DNA from: Anaeromassilibacillus senegalensis
GTDB lineage: Bacteria; Bacillota; Clostridia; Oscillospirales; Acutalibacteraceae
Assembly: GCF_021531715.1 (NCBI RefSeq)
Contig: NZ_JAFBIT010000001.1
Span: 744,001-808,000, forward strand
Length of the DNA stretch: 64,000 nucleotides
Direction of reading: 5' to 3'
Shown one piece after another: positions 17,178 through 25,894 of this stretch (the stretch's first letter is position 1; every line of letters begins with the position of its first letter). Under the pieces are notes generated by a model. It saw only the letters and a program-made list of their open reading frames with translations. It ran no database searches and was not told the DNA's origin. The translations under genes and the position numbers were made by a program.

Positions 17178-18988
17178 GATACGGTGCGCGGCTGTCAGCC
17201 AAAAAGATTATTCTGATCGTTGTTTCCTGCCTGGTTGCGGCGGCACTTGTGGTAACAGGGATTCTGTTTGCTATAAACAGCCGTACAGCCAACGCGACGA
17301 TCGACGTCGAACAGGTTTCCATGGTTTCCACGATGTACTGGGGCGACCAGTCCAGCACTAACGGCACAGCGACGAGCGACTTTGTGCAGGAGCTGTATCC
17401 GGATACCACCAAATCCATTTCGGAGATCTTTGTTCAGGAAGGCCAGAGCGTTAAAATCGGCGACACACTGCTGCAGTATGATACGACACGGCTGGAACTG
17501 ACTGTGGAGGGCAAGGAGCTGGAGGTCGAAAAGCAGAAGTACGAGCTTGAGCAGGCGAACAAGGAGCTGACGCAGCTTCAGAATACGACGCCGTATGTCG
17601 AGCCAACACCTCCTCCCTACGTTCCCGAGCCAACACCTACACCGGTGCCGGAATCCAAGGCCAAGCTCTATTCAGAGATTACCGTGCATTCCAAGCCGTT
17701 CAAGGGCACCGGCACGACGGAGGATCCGTACGTGTTTCTCTGTACAGAGGACTGCGTATTGACGAAAGACTTCCTGATGCGGCTGCTGGGCCTCGACGGC
17801 TTGAAGCCCACCCCGACGCCGGAACCCAGCGCAGAGCCGACGCCCGAAGTCACGCCGACGCCGGAGCCGTCTGCGGAACCGACCGCTGTACCCACAGAAG
17901 AACCGACTCCGGAACCGACGAAGACCCCGGAATCGTCGCCGGAGGTCTCGGGTATGGCGTGGCTTCGCAACCTGACCACATCGGAAGCGGATGATCCGGA
18001 TTTTGAACTGCCGAACGGCCCGTTCGCCGCACGTTTTGAGGTGCACGAAGAGGACAATGAAAACCTTCCGTTCCTCAAGGGTTGGGTCATGGATGGCAGC
18101 CGGATTTCCGCCGGCTTTTTGACGGAGATCAGCAAAAGTCCGGAGGATAACATCGACATGCTCGATCTGGATACGGGTGTTCCCGGCATCATGCCGATGA
18201 GTTACGCGGATTCTATGTACACGGCCGAGCAGCTCAAAGAGATGATTGCGCAGAAAAAACAGGAGATCAAGGATCTGGAGCTCAGCGTCAAGCAGGCAAA
18301 GATTGATCTGAGCAAGGCGGAGCTGGAGCTGGAAAACGCCACGGTGATATCCACTGTGAATGGCACGGTCAAGACGCTGACCGATCTGGACTCGGCGCTC
18401 TTCTCCGGCACACCGTTCCTCGTTGTTTCCGGCGGCGACGGCTTCTATGTGACGGGCACGCTGAATGAATCCTTGCTGGGCCGCATTCATGTCGGCGATT
18501 ACATCACGGCGTCCTCTTGGGAAACAGGAATGAGTTATTCGGCGGAGATTGTCAAGATCTCCGATTTCCCCCTTGATTCCAACAACTATTATTACGACGG
18601 TTCATCCAACCCAAACACCTCGAATTATACGTTTACAGCGTTCATTCAGGATGCCGAGGGGCTTCAGAATGGCATGTGGCTCGATATCATCCTGCAGGCC
18701 GGCGCTGAGGAGGATGTTCCAAGCGATACGTTCTATCTTTCCAAAGCGTATATCCGCAGCGACGACGTCGGTCGGTATGTCCTGAAGGTGGGCAGCGACA
18801 AGCGCGTACACAAGGAATACGTTCAAACCGGCAAAACCGTCTACAACGAATATCTTGAGATCAAGAGCGATAATCTGACACAGGACGACTACGTGGCCTT
18901 CCCCTACGGCACAGCCGCGATCGAAGGCGCAAAGGCAAACCTTCCGGAAGATGTCGAAATCGACGGTGAGGAGGACATTGAGCAATGA
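17174..18988 (+). CDS. Second membrane-fusion adaptor with long Thr-Pro-rich insertion
   Basis: Second adaptor in the same operon, 604 residues. It has an N-terminal anchor ([22 protein letters not shown]), the first lipoyl half ([22 protein letters not shown]), and a coiled-coil strand ([19 protein letters not shown]). This is interrupted by about 200 residues that contain two Pro/Thr/Glu-rich stretches (about residues 140-156 and 215-256), a small globular part between them ([15 protein letters not shown]) and another after. The return helix ([20 protein letters not shown]), second lipoyl half ([17 protein letters not shown]) and barrel domains follow. The insertion sits at the hairpin tip, where Gram-negative adaptors dock to TolC. 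Both junctions are ATGA overlaps. Confidence 0.82.
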   Translation: MRYGARLSAKKIILIVVSCLVAAALVVTGILFAINSRTANATIDVEQVSMVSTMYWGDQSSTNGTATSDFVQELYPDTTKSISEIFVQEGQSVKIGDTLLQYDTTRLELTVEGKELEVEKQKYELEQANKELTQLQNTTPYVEPTPPPYVPEPTPTPVPESKAKLYSEITVHSKPFKGTGTTEDPYVFLCTEDCVLTKDFLMRLLGLDGLKPTPTPEPSAEPTPEVTPTPEPSAEPTAVPTEEPTPEPTKTPESSPEVSGMAWLRNLTTSEADDPDFELPNGPFAARFEVHEEDNENLPFLKGWVMDGSRISAGFLTEISKSPEDNIDMLDLDTGVPGIMPMSYADSMYTAEQLKEMIAQKKQEIKDLELSVKQAKIDLSKAELELENATVISTVNGTVKTLTDLDSALFSGTPFLVVSGGDGFYVTGTLNESLLGRIHVGDYITASSWETGMSYSAEIVKISDFPLDSNNYYYDGSSNPNTSNYTFTAFIQDAEGLQNGMWLDIILQAGAEEDVPSDTFYLSKAYIRSDDVGRYVLKVGSDKRVHKEYVQTGKTVYNEYLEIKSDNLTQDDYVAFPYGTAAIEGAKANLPEDVEIDGEEDIEQ

Positions 18989-20241
18989 TTGAAAATATCA
19001 GACTTTCCTTTCAGGGCATCTGGTCGCATAAGATGCGCTCCTTTCTGACGATGCTCGGCATCATCATCGGCATTGCCTCCATTATCTCTATTGTTTCCAC
19101 GATTAAGGGCACAAACGAGCAGATCAAGAAAAACCTGATCGGCTCCGGCACCAACACGGTGCAGATTCAGCTCTATCAGGGCGATTATCCGTATGAGATT
19201 CTGTATTACGGTATGCCGTCCGGCGTTCCGGTCTGTTCCCCCGAAACGCTTGAGGAAATCAAACAAGTCGCGAATGTGGAGGACGCTGCGCTGTACACCA
19301 GCCGTACAGACTACAACAACGCTGTCTATTACGGCAACAACGGCATCACCGGCACGCAGGTCTTTGGCGTGGACAACGACTATTTTTCCACAAACGGACT
19401 TGTTCTGAAAAGCGGGCGCGGCTTCGTGGAGAGCGATTTTACAGAGTTCCGCTCTGTGGCGCTGATCGATACCGGAACTGCCGATTCGCTTTTTGACGGC
19501 AAAGATCCGGTCGGCAAAACGATCGAGATCAACCAGCTTCCGTTTACCGTAATCGGCGTTGTCGAAGAGGACGCGAAGTTCGAACCGGTTATCAACTCCA
19601 TCGAGGAGTATTACACGTATTACGCAAACCGTTCCTCAACACGTATTTTCCTCTGCAATGCGGTGTGGCCAGCAATTTATTCCTTTGACGAGCCGCAGAA
19701 TGTCGCAATCCGTGTTTCCAGCACGGAGGCCATGACAGATGCCGGAAAGGCAGTGGCGGACATTCTGAATGCGCAGATCACGGAAAACACCGAGATCCAG
19801 TATCAGGCGCAGGATCTCCTGAAGCAGGCAGAAGAGCTGCAGAACCTCAGCAATTCGACAAACAATCAGTTGATTTGGATCGCCAGCATCTCCCTGCTCG
19901 TCGGCGGCATCGGCGTTATGAATATCATGCTCGTATCCGTCACGGAGCGCACGCGGGAAATCGGCCTGAAGAAAGCGATCGGCGCCAAGAAAAGCCGAAT
20001 TCTCTGGCAGTTTTTGACGGAGGCGGCTGTGCTGACAAGTCTGGGCGGTCTGGTCGGCGTCGGCGCGGGTATCGGTCTGGCGGAGATTATCTCGCAGGTG
20101 ACCTCTGCCCCGGTTGCCATCAGCTTCCCCTCCATCATCATCGCCGTGGTTTTCTCCATGGTGATCGGCATCATCTTCGGTCTTCTCCCCTCTTTCAAGG
20201 CGGCGAACCTGAATCCCATCGACGCACTGCGTCACGAATAA
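18985..20241 (+). CDS. ABC transporter permease, MacB/FtsX type
   Basis: Permease of the exporter, 418 residues. It has an N-terminal transmembrane helix (RSFLTMLGIIIGIASIISIVS), a large extracellular MacB-like core domain (about residues 45-270, with VFGVDNDYF and SGRGFVESDF), and three C-terminal helices including the FtsX-fold signature GGIGVMNIMLVSVTERTREIGLKKAIGAKK written here in parts: GGIGVMNIMLVSV and TREIGLKKAIGA. It ends in NLNPIDALRHE, a common MacB terminus. It starts on an ATGA overlap with the second adaptor and ends before a strong terminator. Confidence 0.94.
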   Translation: MIENIRLSFQGIWSHKMRSFLTMLGIIIGIASIISIVSTIKGTNEQIKKNLIGSGTNTVQIQLYQGDYPYEILYYGMPSGVPVCSPETLEEIKQVANVEDAALYTSRTDYNNAVYYGNNGITGTQVFGVDNDYFSTNGLVLKSGRGFVESDFTEFRSVALIDTGTADSLFDGKDPVGKTIEINQLPFTVIGVVEEDAKFEPVINSIEEYYTYYANRSSTRIFLCNAVWPAIYSFDEPQNVAIRVSSTEAMTDAGKAVADILNAQITENTEIQYQAQDLLKQAEELQNLSNSTNNQLIWIASISLLVGGIGVMNIMLVSVTERTREIGLKKAIGAKKSRILWQFLTEAAVLTSLGGLVGVGAGIGLAEIISQVTSAPVAISFPSIIIAVVFSMVIGIIFGLLPSFKAANLNPIDALRHE

Positions 20242-20251
20242 GCACATATGC

Positions 20252-20296
20252 AAAAGCGCCGGGTTTTCCAGAAAAACGGAAAGCCCGGCGCTCTTT
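20252..20296. terminator. Bidirectional terminator between exporter operon and thioesterase
   Basis: Stem AGCGCCGGG / CCCGGCGCT with an inner TTTTCC/GGAAA extension; T runs on both sides (CTTTTG on plus, CTTTTG on minus). The genes are convergent. Confidence 0.85.
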
Positions 20297-20305
20297 TGCG
20301 CGTAT

Positions 20306-20722
20306 TTATTGGTTTGCAGACGCACGGATAAATGCTTCGTGCCATTCGGGGAAGCGCTGCTTGATGCGCACCGGTTTCAGATCCGGCGTCGTGAAACAAT
20401 GCTGGGACGTGCCGGTACAGCTCAGAAGTCCCGTCTCCTTGCTGTGTCCGGTATAGACGACCTCAAAGCGCACGCCGTTGTAGTTTCGGATCCCAAGCTC
20501 CAGTACGATGGTTTCATCAAACCGGATTGGGTGCTTATATGTACACGATACGCCGAGCACGGGAATCAGAATGCCGTTTTCCTCCATCATTCGGTAAGGA
20601 AGCCCGAGCTGACCGAGCAGGTCAATCCGGGCTTCTTCAAACCAGCGAATGTAATTGGAGTGGTGCACGATTCCCATTTGATCGGTCTCATAGTATTTTG
20701 CAGCCCGTTCAAATGTAAACAT
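20306..20722 (-). CDS. Acyl-CoA thioesterase, YbgC/4HBT hot-dog family
   Basis: Hot-dog-fold thioesterase of 138 residues. The active-site segment YYETDQMGIVHHSNYIRWFEEAR matches the 4-hydroxybenzoyl-CoA/YbgC pattern (Asp of the ETDQMG and the His-His-x-N-Y). Substrate is not evident; short-chain or hydroxyacyl-CoA is typical. ATG at 20722 follows GTGAGG. It is the last gene of a short minus-strand run after a cyclophilin and thioredoxin, with a nine-base gap to trxA. Confidence 0.9.
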   Translation of the reverse strand: MFTFERAAKYYETDQMGIVHHSNYIRWFEEARIDLLGQLGLPYRMMEENGILIPVLGVSCTYKHPIRFDETIVLELGIRNYNGVRFEVVYTGHSKETGLLSCTGTSQHCFTTPDLKPVRIKQRFPEWHEAFIRASANQ

Positions 20723-20731
20723 GAAATTGCC

Positions 20732-21049
20732 TCACAGATGCATATCGATCAGATTCGCGTAGAAATCCTTCTGGTGCGCGCCGATTTCCGTGGTGATCGG
20801 CTGGCCGTCCTTGAACAGAATTACGGTCGGGATACTCTCGATGCCGTACTTCGCGGCAAGCTCCTGCTCCTCGTCCACATCGATCTTTGCGACGGCCGCA
20901 CGGCCCGCATATTCCTCGGCGACCTGCTCGATGAACGGCGCGATCATCCTGCACGGTCCGCACCAGGTCGCGAAAAAGTCGACGAGAACGAGTTTGTTTT
21001 CCTGAAGCAGTGCTTCAAAGGTATCTGCTGTCGGATGTAAGATAGCCAT
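20732..21049 (-). CDS. trxA: Thioredoxin
   Basis: Small thiol-disulfide oxidoreductase of 105 residues with the WCGPC active site in FFATWCGPCRMIAPF, the buried Asp in LVLVDFF and the cis-proline in IPTVILF. It is of normal length with no signal peptide, so it acts in the cytoplasm. The start at 21049 follows GGAGGA; the longer reading to 21079 overlaps the end of the cyclophilin gene and lacks a site. It sits between the cyclophilin lipoprotein and the thioesterase on one transcript. Confidence 0.95.
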   Translation of the reverse strand: MAILHPTADTFEALLQENKLVLVDFFATWCGPCRMIAPFIEQVAEEYAGRAAVAKIDVDEEQELAAKYGIESIPTVILFKDGQPITTEIGAHQKDFYANLIDMHL

Positions 21050-21071
21050 GATGATTTCCTCCTGATAAGAA

Positions 21072-21902
21072 TTATTCATACGGAATGATTTCAGCTGAAA
21101 GGATTGTGACGTCTTTCAGCGGCTTATTGTTTTCATCGGTCTCCACCTGCATGATGTCGCGCACCACATCGAGACCTTCAAAGACCTGCGCAAAAACGGT
21201 GTGTCCGGTGCCGGCTGTGGAATACGCGCCGTCGAGATGCGAGTTACCGCCGTTTTCCTCATAGAGCGTCTTATAGGCGTCTGTTACAATTTCCATATTC
21301 AGCACACCGCCGTACATCGCCGTGAACGCCTCCGGCGCGGACTCGTAGTATGCATAATACTGCTCATACATGTCCCAGTTTATTGTACCCGGCGTGACCG
21401 CGTTTATGAAAAACTGGCTGCCGTTCGTGTTGGCGCCGCGATTTGCACAGGACACCGCGCCGGTGATGTTGACAAGATTCGTGTGGAATTCATCCTCGAA
21501 GTCCTCACCCCAGACACTTTCACCGCCGGTTCCGTTGCCGTTCGGGTCACCGCCCTGAATCATAAAATCATCCATGACGCGGTGGAAGGTCAGACCGTCG
21601 TAATAGCCGGAGAGCGCAAGCGATTTGAAATTGTAGACCGCTTTCGGCGCGGCATCCGGGAAGAAGCGCATTTTAATCTTGCCGAAATCAGTGGTCAGCA
21701 CGCAGATTTCCTCCCCCTGTTCGGGCAACTCGAGCTGGTAGCCGAGCTTTTCCTTATCGGCTCCCGCTGTGGGCTTCAGACTTTCGGCGGCAACTATGCC
21801 CTCTGTGCCGACGACTTTCTCCGCTGCGGTTGTCCCTCCCGCGCAGGCGGAGAGCGAAACGGCTGCAAGCAGAGCCGCACACAGCATACAGATTTTCTTC
21901 AT
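21072..21902 (-). CDS. Cyclophilin-type peptidyl-prolyl isomerase, lipoprotein
   Basis: Exported peptidyl-prolyl cis-trans isomerase of 276 residues. A lipoprotein signal ([19 protein letters not shown]) ends in the lipobox LSAC, so the protein would be anchored to the outer face of the membrane by Lgt, which is also in this window. The cyclophilin fold shows [22 protein letters not shown], the catalytic Arg in FHRV, and [20 protein letters not shown] roughly 60-residue segment around [16 protein letters not shown] is an insertion seen in many Firmicutes members. Likely role: folding of secreted proteins. ATG at 21902 follows AAAGGAT. Confidence 0.92.
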   Translation of the reverse strand: MKKICMLCAALLAAVSLSACAGGTTAAEKVVGTEGIVAAESLKPTAGADKEKLGYQLELPEQGEEICVLTTDFGKIKMRFFPDAAPKAVYNFKSLALSGYYDGLTFHRVMDDFMIQGGDPNGNGTGGESVWGEDFEDEFHTNLVNITGAVSCANRGANTNGSQFFINAVTPGTINWDMYEQYYAYYESAPEAFTAMYGGVLNMEIVTDAYKTLYEENGGNSHLDGAYSTAGTGHTVFAQVFEGLDVVRDIMQVETDENNKPLKDVTILSAEIIPYE

Positions 21903-22000
21903 ATTCGGATATCCTTTCACATCAAAGCTTTGTGGCTTTGTAAGAATTATACAGATTTATTTTAATACATTCTGCCGCAACAATCAAGTACTTTGAGATA

Positions 22001-22025
22001 CACTTAACGAAAAGTTAAGAAAGTG
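22001..22025. repeat. Inverted repeat upstream of the S1-domain gene
   Basis: CTTAAC / GTTAAG arms (22003-22008 and 22014-22019) around GAAAA, with flanking CACTT / AAGTG. It lies in the 180-base divergent gap between the cyclophilin and S1-domain genes and could be an operator; no T run follows. Nothing else stands out in this gap. Confidence 0.4.
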
Positions 22026-22100
22026 CATGTTTCCCGTCTGCCAAACATATAGTTGGATTGTAATTAAAAGGAGTGAGCAGAAAGGTACGTGATTTCATAA

Positions 22101-23018
22101 ATGAAGTTTTATCCGGAAGGCCATCTGATCGACAGAGCCGAAAACAAAGCCGCTATGCTGAACGCCGCCGCACTTTCCGACGCCATGCGCGACGCGCGCA
22201 TTCTGGAAGCCCGCAGCATGATCTGCGATAATGAACACAACCTGATCGTCGATCTGAAATGCATGCGCGGGATCATTCCGCGCGAGGAGGGCGCGCTCGG
22301 CATCCGCGAGGGTACCGTGCGGGACATTGCGATCATTTCGCGTGTCAACAAACCCGTGTGCTTTATTGTTACGGATTTTATCCGCGACGCGTATGGGCGG
22401 ATCACCGCGGTGCTTTCCCGCCGCAAGGCGCAGGAACGCTGTATGGAGCAATATATTTCCCGCCTCGTGCGCGGCGATGTGATCGATGTGCGCATCACGC
22501 ATCTGGAGCCGTTCGGCGCTTTTGCGGACATCGGCTGTGGCATCGTCTCTCTGCTGCCTATCGACGCCATCTCTGTCTCCCGGATCGATCACCCGCGGGA
22601 AAGGCTCACGGTCGGCATGGATATCCGCGCTGTGATCCGCGCCAAGGATGAAAACCGCATCACGCTGAGCCACAAAGAGCTTCTGGGTACATGGAAGCAA
22701 AACGCCGAACGTTTCCGAGTCGGTGAAACTGTCGCCGGCATTGTGCGTAGCGTGGAATCCTACGGCATCTTTATCGAGCTGACGCCGAACCTCGCCGGAT
22801 TGGCGGAGCTCAAGGAAAACGTGCAGCCCGGCCAGCAGGCCAGCGTGTTCATCAAGAGTATCCTGCCCAACCGCATGAAGGTGAAGCTTGTCATCGTCGA
22901 ATGCTTCGACTATGCCTATAAACCCGAGCCGCCGGTCTACTTCTTCGACGGCGACCATATGGATAAATTCATCTACTCACCGCCAGAGAGCGAAAAGCAT
23001 ATTGAGACCATATTTTGA
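22101..23018 (+). CDS. S1 RNA-binding domain protein (short, S1-like)
   Basis: RNA-binding protein of 305 residues. An N-terminal S1-like barrel (about 38-110, with LIVDLKCMRGIIPREEGALG) is followed by a good S1 domain (about 118-190, VRGDVIDVRITHLEPFGAFADIGCGIVSLLP) and a further one (about 205-275, VGETVAGIVRSVESYGIFIELTPNLAGLAE). Clostridial genomes carry such short proteins often named ribosomal protein S1; true S1 has four to six domains, so a translation-related or RNA-binding role is all that can be said. It is a single gene with GGAG upstream, ending at a good terminator. Confidence 0.85.
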   Translation: MKFYPEGHLIDRAENKAAMLNAAALSDAMRDARILEARSMICDNEHNLIVDLKCMRGIIPREEGALGIREGTVRDIAIISRVNKPVCFIVTDFIRDAYGRITAVLSRRKAQERCMEQYISRLVRGDVIDVRITHLEPFGAFADIGCGIVSLLPIDAISVSRIDHPRERLTVGMDIRAVIRAKDENRITLSHKELLGTWKQNAERFRVGETVAGIVRSVESYGIFIELTPNLAGLAELKENVQPGQQASVFIKSILPNRMKVKLVIVECFDYAYKPEPPVYFFDGDHMDKFIYSPPESEKHIETIF

Positions 23019-23024
23019 TGTAGT

Positions 23025-23057
23025 GAGAGGGGCGCTTTAGACGCTCCTCTCCTTTTT
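23025..23057 (+). terminator. Rho-independent terminator after the S1-domain gene
   Basis: Stem GAGAGGGGCG / CGCTCCTCTC (one G-U pair) followed by CTTTTTATT. Confidence 0.85.
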
Positions 23058-23061
23058 ATTG

Positions 23062-23181
23062 AAAACATGCAAAAAATCTTTACCTTTTCACATGGACAAA
23101 ACATGCAAAATGTGATAGACTTTTCTCTATAATTCGACGAGATTCGTCTCGCCCTGACCTAATCGTCTCGCCCTGACCTAA
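23062..23181 (+). promoter_or_regulatory. Repeat-rich control region of the O-acetylation operon
   Basis: Contains two exact copies of AAAACATGCAAAA 36 bases apart (23062-23074 and 23098-23110), an inverted TCACAT / ATGTGA pair, a perfect -10 box TATAAT (23128-23133) without a clear -35 box, and an exact tandem duplication of a 19-base unit beginning TCGTCTCGCCC (23144-23162 and 23163-23181). The weak -35 suggests an activator or alternative control. Confidence 0.5.
23144..23181. repeat. Exact 19-base tandem duplication in the operon leader
   Basis: Two consecutive identical copies of TCGTCTCGCCCTGACCTAA with no spacer, between the -10 box and the first gene. A preceding GACGA can pair with TCGTC of either copy. 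Confidence 0.9.
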
Positions 23182-23210
23182 ATTTATATTGTATATCGGA
23201 GCAGAAAAAA

Positions 23211-23996
23211 ATGAAACGAATGAATGTAAACCATACACCACTCAAGATTGGCGCTGCTGTGATCCTCGTCGTGCTGATTGTTGTTCTTATAGTTTCTATT
23301 TTCATGCATTTTTCTCCCGCGGATTCGACGATCGAACAGGGGCTGGCGTATTTAGAGCGCCTTGAGCAGCAGGATGAATCAGCGATTGAAGCGCAAATCC
23401 GATACATAAGGCAACAGGAACGGCTGGAACTTATGCGTTCCGGCGAGCTTTCCGTATGGGATCAGTTTGAAGAGTTTGTAATTCTCGGTGATTCACGTGC
23501 TGTGGGATTCTATTATTATGACTTTCTTCCCGCTGATCGCGTTCTTGCTGAAGGAGGCGCGACAATTGCGGACGTTCAAAGCCACATGGATGAACTGATC
23601 GCTCTTGATCCAAAAGAAATTTTTCTTTGCTATGGCTTAAACGATGTAAGCATCGGATACTGGAATACACCCGCTGAATATGTGGCCGCGTTGCAGGATG
23701 TACTGGAAACGCTCCAGACGAATTTTCCCGATGCACAAATCTATATCAGTTCCATACTGATCGCCCGAGATCCCGCATTTGAGCAATCTTCTAAATGGCT
23801 GGAAATTCCGGATTACAACACGGCCGTACGTGAATTCTGCGAAAAGAATCACTACAGCTATATCGATAATTCCGAGCTGTGCGCTCAATATGCTGATCTT
23901 TGGGAGCCTGATGGTATTCATGTCAATGAGGCTTTCTATCCGTATTGGGCGACAAACATGATCGCGGAGGTATTTCAAAATGAAACGGATTTCTGA
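23211..23996 (+). CDS. SGNH/GDSL-family hydrolase, membrane-anchored
   Basis: Extracytoplasmic esterase-like protein of 261 residues. One N-terminal membrane helix (IGAAVILVVLIVVLIVSIFM) is followed by a charged linker and an SGNH fold with block I FVILGDSRAVGFY (Ser95), the Asn block CYGLNDVSIGYW and the catalytic Asp-His in PDGIHVNEAFY. It heads an operon with DUF4358, MBOAT and DHHW genes, a set that points to O-acetylation or deacetylation of a cell-surface glycan. Codon use and base composition are more A+T-rich than in flanking genes. The next gene starts inside its last codons (17-base overlap). Confidence 0.88.
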   Translation: MKRMNVNHTPLKIGAAVILVVLIVVLIVSIFMHFSPADSTIEQGLAYLERLEQQDESAIEAQIRYIRQQERLELMRSGELSVWDQFEEFVILGDSRAVGFYYYDFLPADRVLAEGGATIADVQSHMDELIALDPKEIFLCYGLNDVSIGYWNTPAEYVAALQDVLETLQTNFPDAQIYISSILIARDPAFEQSSKWLEIPDYNTAVREFCEKNHYSYIDNSELCAQYADLWEPDGIHVNEAFYPYWATNMIAEVFQNETDF

Positions 23997-24465
23997 CTAT
24001 TGGATTCCCTGTGTTATGGGTGTGCTGGTCATTTTATTGATCGCATTTCTTGTTCTTTTGCAGTCTGATGGCAAAATCAGCGATACATCCATAGAGGATG
24101 TTTCGGCTGCCGCTACGGATTCTCTGGATATGTCTGCCATGCAGGCGGCAGACAGCAATATGATCAAACGGCTTTACGGACTAAACCCAAGTGAATATGA
24201 GGGAATCGTGCTGTACTATCCGGTCACAAATATGGACGCTCAAGAGCTTTTGATTGTTCGGATGAAAGATACTTCCCAGCAGGATACCGTGGCTGCAGCC
24301 ATAGAGAGTCGATTGACAGCGCAAAAAAACAGCTTTGAAGGTTATGGCGTCGAGCAGTTCGAGCTTCTGTCGAACAGCATCACGGAGATTTCCGGTAATT
24401 ATGCGTTCTTTATTGTCCATCCGGATGCAAAAACGGTGTTGGCAAACATCAGGAAAGTTTTGTGA
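23980..24465 (+). CDS. DUF4358 family membrane-anchored protein
   Basis: Protein of 161 residues with one N-terminal membrane helix (CVMGVLVILLIAFLVLL) and an extracytoplasmic domain with the DUF4358 features: MIKRLYGLNPSEYEGIVLYYPVTNMDAQELLIVRM, given here in parts as RLYGLNPSEYEG and DAQELLIVRM, then YAFFIVHPDAK near the end. DUF4358 proteins are regularly found beside MBOAT and DHHW genes in clostridia, so it is probably an accessory part of that acylation system; the biochemical role is unknown. It overlaps the SGNH gene. Confidence 0.8.
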   Translation: MKRISDYWIPCVMGVLVILLIAFLVLLQSDGKISDTSIEDVSAAATDSLDMSAMQAADSNMIKRLYGLNPSEYEGIVLYYPVTNMDAQELLIVRMKDTSQQDTVAAAIESRLTAQKNSFEGYGVEQFELLSNSITEISGNYAFFIVHPDAKTVLANIRKVL

Positions 24466-24479
24466 AAGAGGAAAGTTCA

Positions 24480-25883
24480 ATGGTATTTAATAGTATTCTC
24501 TTTATTTTTGTTTTTCTTCCTGTCTCTCTCCTGCTATATTATGTCACGCCGACGCGCGGCAAAAATCTGATTCTTGCCTTGACCGGATTGGTTTTCTATT
24601 CCTGGGGAACACCGGAATATATCGTTTTGATGCTGTTCAGTATCCTCTTCAACTATCTGGCTGGGCTTGATATTGGCCGCAGCAAAGAGAAGTCCCAAAG
24701 CAGGCGCGCTCAGGTTATGTTGATTGCATCAGTGGCTGTGAATTTGCTGCTTCTCGGTTTCTTCAAATATTGGGAGTTTCTGCTCAATAATATCAACGGA
24801 CTTCTGCACACATCATTTAAAAGTGCAGAACTGCCGATGCCCATCGGTATTTCTTTCTACACTTTCACAATTCTCTCCTACTTATTTGATGTATATCATG
24901 AAAAAGTATCCGCACAGAAAAACTTGATTGATCTTTCTGCCTATGTAACCTTTTTCCCAAAGCTAATCTCCGGCCCAATAGTCGAATACAACCAGATGGA
25001 GCCACAGCTGAAAAAACGTCATGTCGATATTGTTAAATTCGGTGAAGGTGCGCGGCTTCTGATTTTGGGTCTTGGAAAGAAAGTGATCCTGGCCGATAAT
25101 CTGAACGCGGCGTTTATTGCCGTTACAGGTTTGGATTCCGTTTCCGTTCTTTCTGCCTGGCTCGGCTGTATCCTGTACACTTTACTGATCTACATGGATT
25201 TCAGCAGCTATTCTGATATGGCAATTGGCATTGCAAAAATGTTCGGCTTTGAAATTGAAAAGAATTTTGACTATCCCTATTGCTCCAAATCCATCACGGA
25301 ATTCTGGCGAAGATGGCATATTTCTTTGGGGCGCTGGTTCCGAGACTATATTTACATTCCGTTGGGCGGCAATCGCTGCAGTACACTGACCAATATCCGG
25401 AACATCCTCATCGTATGGTTTCTGACCGGATTCTGGCACGGAGCGGCGTGGAACTTCATTTTCTGGGGGCTTTATTATGGTGCACTTCTGCTGATCGAAA
25501 AATTCCTTATGAAGGACATCCTTTCGTATATTCCTTCTGCTGTGCAGCATGTTTTTTCTGTGTTTCTTGTTATGATCGGATGGGTCTTCTTCTTCTCCCC
25601 ATCCCTTTCCTTTGCATTTTCATGGATTGGCATGATGTTCGGAATCGGCGCCGCAGGTGCTGTGGATACAGCCGCTCTGTATTATCTGGCCGGAAACGGC
25701 TTGCTGATGCTTATTTCTGCAATTGGCTGTACGCCGGTGGCTGCTAAAATCGGAAGGCGCGTTTTGAATATCGGAAAAGGCGGCACTATCGCTGGTGTTC
25801 TTTGCAGCGCAGCCATACTTCTGTGTTCTATCGCATATATGATCAATGCAACATACAGCTCGTTCCTGTATTTCAAGTTCTAG
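24480..25883 (+). CDS. MBOAT family O-acyltransferase (AlgI/DltB-like)
   Basis: Polytopic membrane acyltransferase of 467 residues. It starts VFNSILFIFVFLPVSLLLYY, has ten or more hydrophobic segments, and carries the MBOAT signatures GISFYTFTILSYLFDVY, FFPKLISGPI, FWRRWHISLGRWFRDYIYIPLGG (in parts) and the catalytic His in TGFWHGAAWNFIFWG. AlgI-type MBOATs move acetyl groups across the membrane for O-acetylation of exported polysaccharides. The start at 24480 follows AGAGGAAAG. It is flanked by DUF4358 and DHHW partners, which makes the assignment to surface glycan acetylation strong though the glycan is unknown. Confidence 0.95.
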   Translation: MVFNSILFIFVFLPVSLLLYYVTPTRGKNLILALTGLVFYSWGTPEYIVLMLFSILFNYLAGLDIGRSKEKSQSRRAQVMLIASVAVNLLLLGFFKYWEFLLNNINGLLHTSFKSAELPMPIGISFYTFTILSYLFDVYHEKVSAQKNLIDLSAYVTFFPKLISGPIVEYNQMEPQLKKRHVDIVKFGEGARLLILGLGKKVILADNLNAAFIAVTGLDSVSVLSAWLGCILYTLLIYMDFSSYSDMAIGIAKMFGFEIEKNFDYPYCSKSITEFWRRWHISLGRWFRDYIYIPLGGNRCSTLTNIRNILIVWFLTGFWHGAAWNFIFWGLYYGALLLIEKFLMKDILSYIPSAVQHVFSVFLVMIGWVFFFSPSLSFAFSWIGMMFGIGAAGAVDTAALYYLAGNGLLMLISAIGCTPVAAKIGRRVLNIGKGGTIAGVLCSAAILLCSIAYMINATYSSFLYFKF

Positions 25884-25894
25884 GAGGTGCAATC

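Noticed and set aside
17800-17935. The repeat-rich DNA of the second adaptor as a CRISPR or other repeat array
   Set aside because: The units are irregular codon repeats for Thr/Pro/Glu within an intact frame, not spaced identical repeats.
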